From Alsobacter ponti (lineage in GTDB: Bacteria; Pseudomonadota; Alphaproteobacteria; Rhizobiales; Beijerinckiaceae), in contig NZ_JANCLU010000006.1 of the NCBI RefSeq assembly GCF_024294805.1, forward strand, positions 1 through 64,000: a stretch of DNA of 64,000 bases, read 5' to 3'. Both the position numbers and the translations under genes were made by a program. Position 1 is the stretch's first letter, and each line of letters begins with the position of its first letter. Below the pieces are notes generated by a model that worked only from the letters and a program-made list of their open reading frames with translations, ran no database searches and was not told the origin of the DNA. This document shows positions 61,588-64,000 of this stretch, piece after piece.

Positions 61588-63084
61588 ATGAGGATTGCCG
61601 TCGTCCACGTCGCGCAGGAGACGAATGACTTCAATCCCGTGCCCACCACGCTGCGCGACTACAGGTCGTTCGGCATCTACGAGGGCCCGGAGATGTTCGA
61701 GCGCCTGCGCGGCCTCGGGCAGGTCGGCGGGCATCTCGAGGCGGTGCGCCGCTCGGGCCTCGAGGTCGAGTCCATCCCCGTCATCCGCGCCTGGGCGGTG
61801 GCCGGCGGTCGCGTCGACCGCGAAGCCTACCGCTATTTCGAGGAGCGCATCCGCGCCGGACTGAAGGCGGCGGGCAGGATCGACGGGCTCGACCTGCAAC
61901 TGCACGGCGCCTGCGCCGCCGAGGGCGTCGACGACGTCGAGGGCGAGCAGGTGGCGCTGTGCCGCTCCATCGTCGGCCCGGACGTGCCGATCATGCTCGG
62001 GCTCGACCACCACGCCAACGTCACGCGCAAGATGGTGGCGATGAGCGACGCCATCGTGGCCCACCGCACGCAGCCGCACGATCCGTTCGACACCGGCGTG
62101 GTCGGCACCACCCTGATGCTGCGCATGGCGCGGCGCGAGGTGAAGCCGGTGATCGCCTTCCGCAAGATCCCGCTGGTCACGCACCAGGAGCAGTTCCTCA
62201 CCTCGCAGGGGCCGATGAAGGCGTGGTTCGACCGCGCCCGCGCCATGGAGGCGGACCCCCGCACGCTGCAGGCCTGCCCGTTCCCGATGCAGCCCTGGCT
62301 CGACGTCGCCGAGGGCGGCTGGTCGGTGACGGTGACGACGGACAACGACCGCGCGCTCGCCGAGCGGCTGGCCGACGAGCTGGCCGACTTCGCCTGGGCG
62401 CGGCGCGACGAGTTCCTCGTGCGCGTCGCCCACTCGGTCGACGATGCTGTGCGCCTCGCCGACGCCTCCGACCGGCTCGTCGTCATCAGCGACACCGGCG
62501 ACACCGTGTTCGGCGGCTCCTCCGGCGACAGCAACGTGCTGCTGGAGGCGATGCTGCGGCTCGGCATCAAGGGACGCGCCTTGGTGCCGCTGATCTCCCC
62601 CACCTCCGCGCGCCGCCTGGCCGCCGCCGGGGAGGGCGCGACGGTGACCCTGCCGCTCGGCGGCGACAGCGCGCCCGCCTTCTTCAAGCCGCTGGAAGTG
62701 ACCGGCATCGTGCGCAAGGTCGGCGGCGGCGTCATCGCGCTCTCCGACGTCCACCAGCGCGAGGTCGACATGGGGGTCACCGTGGTGTTCGAGGTGGGTC
62801 CGGTGACGCTGCTCGTCAGCGAGCTGCGCGGCCTCGCCGGCAACGTGCCGGACATCTACCGCGCCTTCGGCATCGAGCCCTCGCAGTACCGCATGGCGGT
62901 GCTGAAGACGGCCTCGAACTTCCAGTATTTCGCCTCCATCGCGCCGCGCGTCATCCGCGCCGACACGCGCGGGCCGGGGCAGTCCGACATCATGACTCTG
63001 CCGTGGTCGCGCATTCCGCGACCGGTCTATCCGCTGGATCCGATCACCGACTGGCGGGTGGAGCGCGGCGCGCGGGCGGCCTGA
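61588..63084 (+). CDS. MlrC-family metallopeptidase-like protein (second copy)
   Basis: The 498-residue protein is a second MlrC-family member, with MRIAVVHVAQETNDFNPVPT, LGLDHHANVT (Asp/His metal candidates), VAHRTQPHDPFDT, ISDTGDTVFGGSSGDSN and the C-terminal TASNFQYFASIAPRVIRAD. It is clearly diverged from the copy at 56399-57856, so the two probably act on different substrates. ATG 61588 follows GGGGAGG. The next gene downstream encodes a family-5 binding protein, which fits import and cleavage of a peptide-like compound. Confidence 0.86.
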   Translation: MRIAVVHVAQETNDFNPVPTTLRDYRSFGIYEGPEMFERLRGLGQVGGHLEAVRRSGLEVESIPVIRAWAVAGGRVDREAYRYFEERIRAGLKAAGRIDGLDLQLHGACAAEGVDDVEGEQVALCRSIVGPDVPIMLGLDHHANVTRKMVAMSDAIVAHRTQPHDPFDTGVVGTTLMLRMARREVKPVIAFRKIPLVTHQEQFLTSQGPMKAWFDRARAMEADPRTLQACPFPMQPWLDVAEGGWSVTVTTDNDRALAERLADELADFAWARRDEFLVRVAHSVDDAVRLADASDRLVVISDTGDTVFGGSSGDSNVLLEAMLRLGIKGRALVPLISPTSARRLAAAGEGATVTLPLGGDSAPAFFKPLEVTGIVRKVGGGVIALSDVHQREVDMGVTVVFEVGPVTLLVSELRGLAGNVPDIYRAFGIEPSQYRMAVLKTASNFQYFASIAPRVIRADTRGPGQSDIMTLPWSRIPRPVYPLDPITDWRVERGARAA

Positions 63085-63134
63085 GCCGCGCGCGGGACAA
63101 TTCGGTTTTCTTCGAGAGCGGGAGGGTACGTCAC

Positions 63135-64000
63135 ATGCCGAGCCGACTTCGCCGACTGGGACTTTCTGGACTCCTGCTGGGCGCGGCGGCGCTGCTGGCG
63201 CCGGGCGCGTCGGCCGCCGACCTCAAGGGAGGCAAGCTGCGCGTCGCCATCATCGGGGACATGACCAACTTCGACCCGATGCAGTTCTCGACGGTCAACT
63301 TCCCGCTGATCAAGAACCTCTACGACAGCCTCATCGAGTACACGCCCGACGGCAAGGCCGTGCCCAGCCTCGCCAGCGACTGGAAGATCGCGCCCGACGC
63401 GACCTCCGTCACCGTGACGCTGCGCAAGGACGTCAAGTTCCAGTCCGGCGCGCCGCTGACGGCGGACGCCGTCGCCGCGACGCTGAAGAAGGGGGCCGAC
63501 CCGCAGAAGGGCAAGAACGTCTACGCCACCATGTCCTTCGTGAAGGACTGGACGGTCGTCGACCCGCAGACCATCCGGCTCAACTTCAACGGCCCCGCGC
63601 CGGAGCGGCAGGTGACGGACCTGCTGCAGTTCCTCTCGGTCATCGACCCGGCCGGCATCGACACGGTGGAAGCCAAGCCCGCCGGCGCCGGCCCGTTCAC
63701 GCTCGGCGAGCGCGTCGTCGGCCAGCGCATCGTGCTCAAGAAGAACCCCGCCTACTGGCGCGACAAGGAGCCCGTCGTCGACGAGGTGACGCTCACCGTC
63801 TTCACCGAGGACGCGGCCGCCTCGGCGGCGCTGGAATCCGGCGCGGTCGACATGGTCTACGGCAGCACCGCCCGCAGCGCCGTGCGCCTGCGCGACGCCG
63901 GCTACCAGCTCATCCAGGGCCCCGGTCCGCTGGTGCAGGTGTTCCGCATCAACTCGACGCGCGGACCGTTCAAGAACGCCAAGTTCCGCCAGGCCTTCAA
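63135..64000 (+). CDS. ABC transporter substrate-binding protein, family 5 (partial)
   Basis: The first 288 residues of a binding protein are present; the frame is still open at the window end. A signal peptide (MPSRLRRLGLSGLLLGAAALLAPGASAA) leads into KLRVAIIGDMTNFDPMQFSTVN, VTVTLRKDVKFQSGAPLTADAV, GAGPFTLGERVVGQRIVLKKNPAYWRDKEPVVDEV and the later YQLIQGPGPLVQVFRIN. These are typical of oligopeptide/opine/nickel receptors of SBP family 5. ATG 63135 has GGAGGG 8 bases upstream. It lies 50 bases after mlrC-2, so the two probably share an operon. Permease and ATPase genes are expected just beyond the window. Confidence 0.9.
   Translation, partial: MPSRLRRLGLSGLLLGAAALLAPGASAADLKGGKLRVAIIGDMTNFDPMQFSTVNFPLIKNLYDSLIEYTPDGKAVPSLASDWKIAPDATSVTVTLRKDVKFQSGAPLTADAVAATLKKGADPQKGKNVYATMSFVKDWTVVDPQTIRLNFNGPAPERQVTDLLQFLSVIDPAGIDTVEAKPAGAGPFTLGERVVGQRIVLKKNPAYWRDKEPVVDEVTLTVFTEDAAASAALESGAVDMVYGSTARSAVRLRDAGYQLIQGPGPLVQVFRINSTRGPFKNAKFRQAF

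Overview
The window is high-GC DNA with dense genes, short intergenic gaps and frequent ATGA-type overlaps. Gene content points to an alphaproteobacterium, probably of the Hyphomicrobiales (Rhizobiales): sbp-cysTWA, an AapJ-like amino-acid binding protein, ExoF/ExoP/ExoY/ExoX-like exopolysaccharide proteins, DabAB and many IclR/ABC-type catabolic genes. I saw no rRNA, tRNA, CRISPR array, insertion sequence or phage gene. It reads as ordinary chromosome.

Layout. (1) 0.1-5.4 kb: sulfur block, with a Cys/Met-metabolism PLP enzyme and the sulfate ABC importer sbp-cysT-cysW-cysA, all leftward. (2) 5.6-9.4 kb: IclR regulator, glucose-6-phosphate dehydrogenase, PfkB-type sugar kinase and a small unknown protein. 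(3) 9.4-14.4 kb: the DabA/DabB inorganic-carbon transporter with a divergent LysR regulator. (4) 14.5-18.7 kb: lipoprotein, L,D-transpeptidase, AapJ-like binding protein, aldo/keto reductase and a PPP-family phosphatase. (5) 18.9-44.1 kb: a Wzx/Wzy-type exopolysaccharide locus. It holds an acyltransferase, three GT4 glycosyltransferases, a DUF4091/GH123-like protein, a Wzy-like polymerase, a polysaccharide deacetylase, wecB-wecC (ManNAcA precursor), a Wzx-like flippase, a polyprenyl-phosphate sugar transferase, ExoF/Wza-like and ExoP/Wzc-like export proteins, a CapK-like adenylate-forming enzyme and galE-cysE. At its right edge are two paralogous ExoX-like small membrane proteins around an unknown gene and a degenerate ExoY-like protein. 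(6) 44.2-51.3 kb: spermidine-synthase-like membrane protein, a eukaryote-like GT22 mannosyltransferase homologue, SnoaL-like protein, formate/nitrite-type channel, an alpha/beta hydrolase and AqpZ. (7) 51.6-64.0 kb: a catabolic island with a peptide-binding protein, M24 aminopeptidase, fold-IV PLP-family protein, two MlrC-family proteins, a D-serine-dehydratase-like enzyme, a GSAM-like aminotransferase, an IclR regulator and a second family-5 binding protein cut off by the window end.

How it fits together. In the polysaccharide locus, GalE and WecBC would make activated sugars, the sugar transferase would start the repeat unit on undecaprenyl phosphate and the GT4 enzymes would extend it. Wzx/Wzy and the ExoP/ExoF pair would flip, polymerise and export it, and the deacetylase and acyltransferase would decorate it. 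In the right-hand island, binding proteins, a peptidase and PLP enzymes suggest import and breakdown of peptide-like or D-amino-acid-containing compounds. Two matching GTTTCG-N5-CGAAAC palindromes suggest that the local IclR protein controls both sides. The most unusual items are the paired ExoX-like proteins with a degenerate ExoY-like partner, a fold-IV aminotransferase homologue that appears to lack its catalytic lysine, the bacterial GT22 enzyme and the repeat array upstream of the first mlrC gene.
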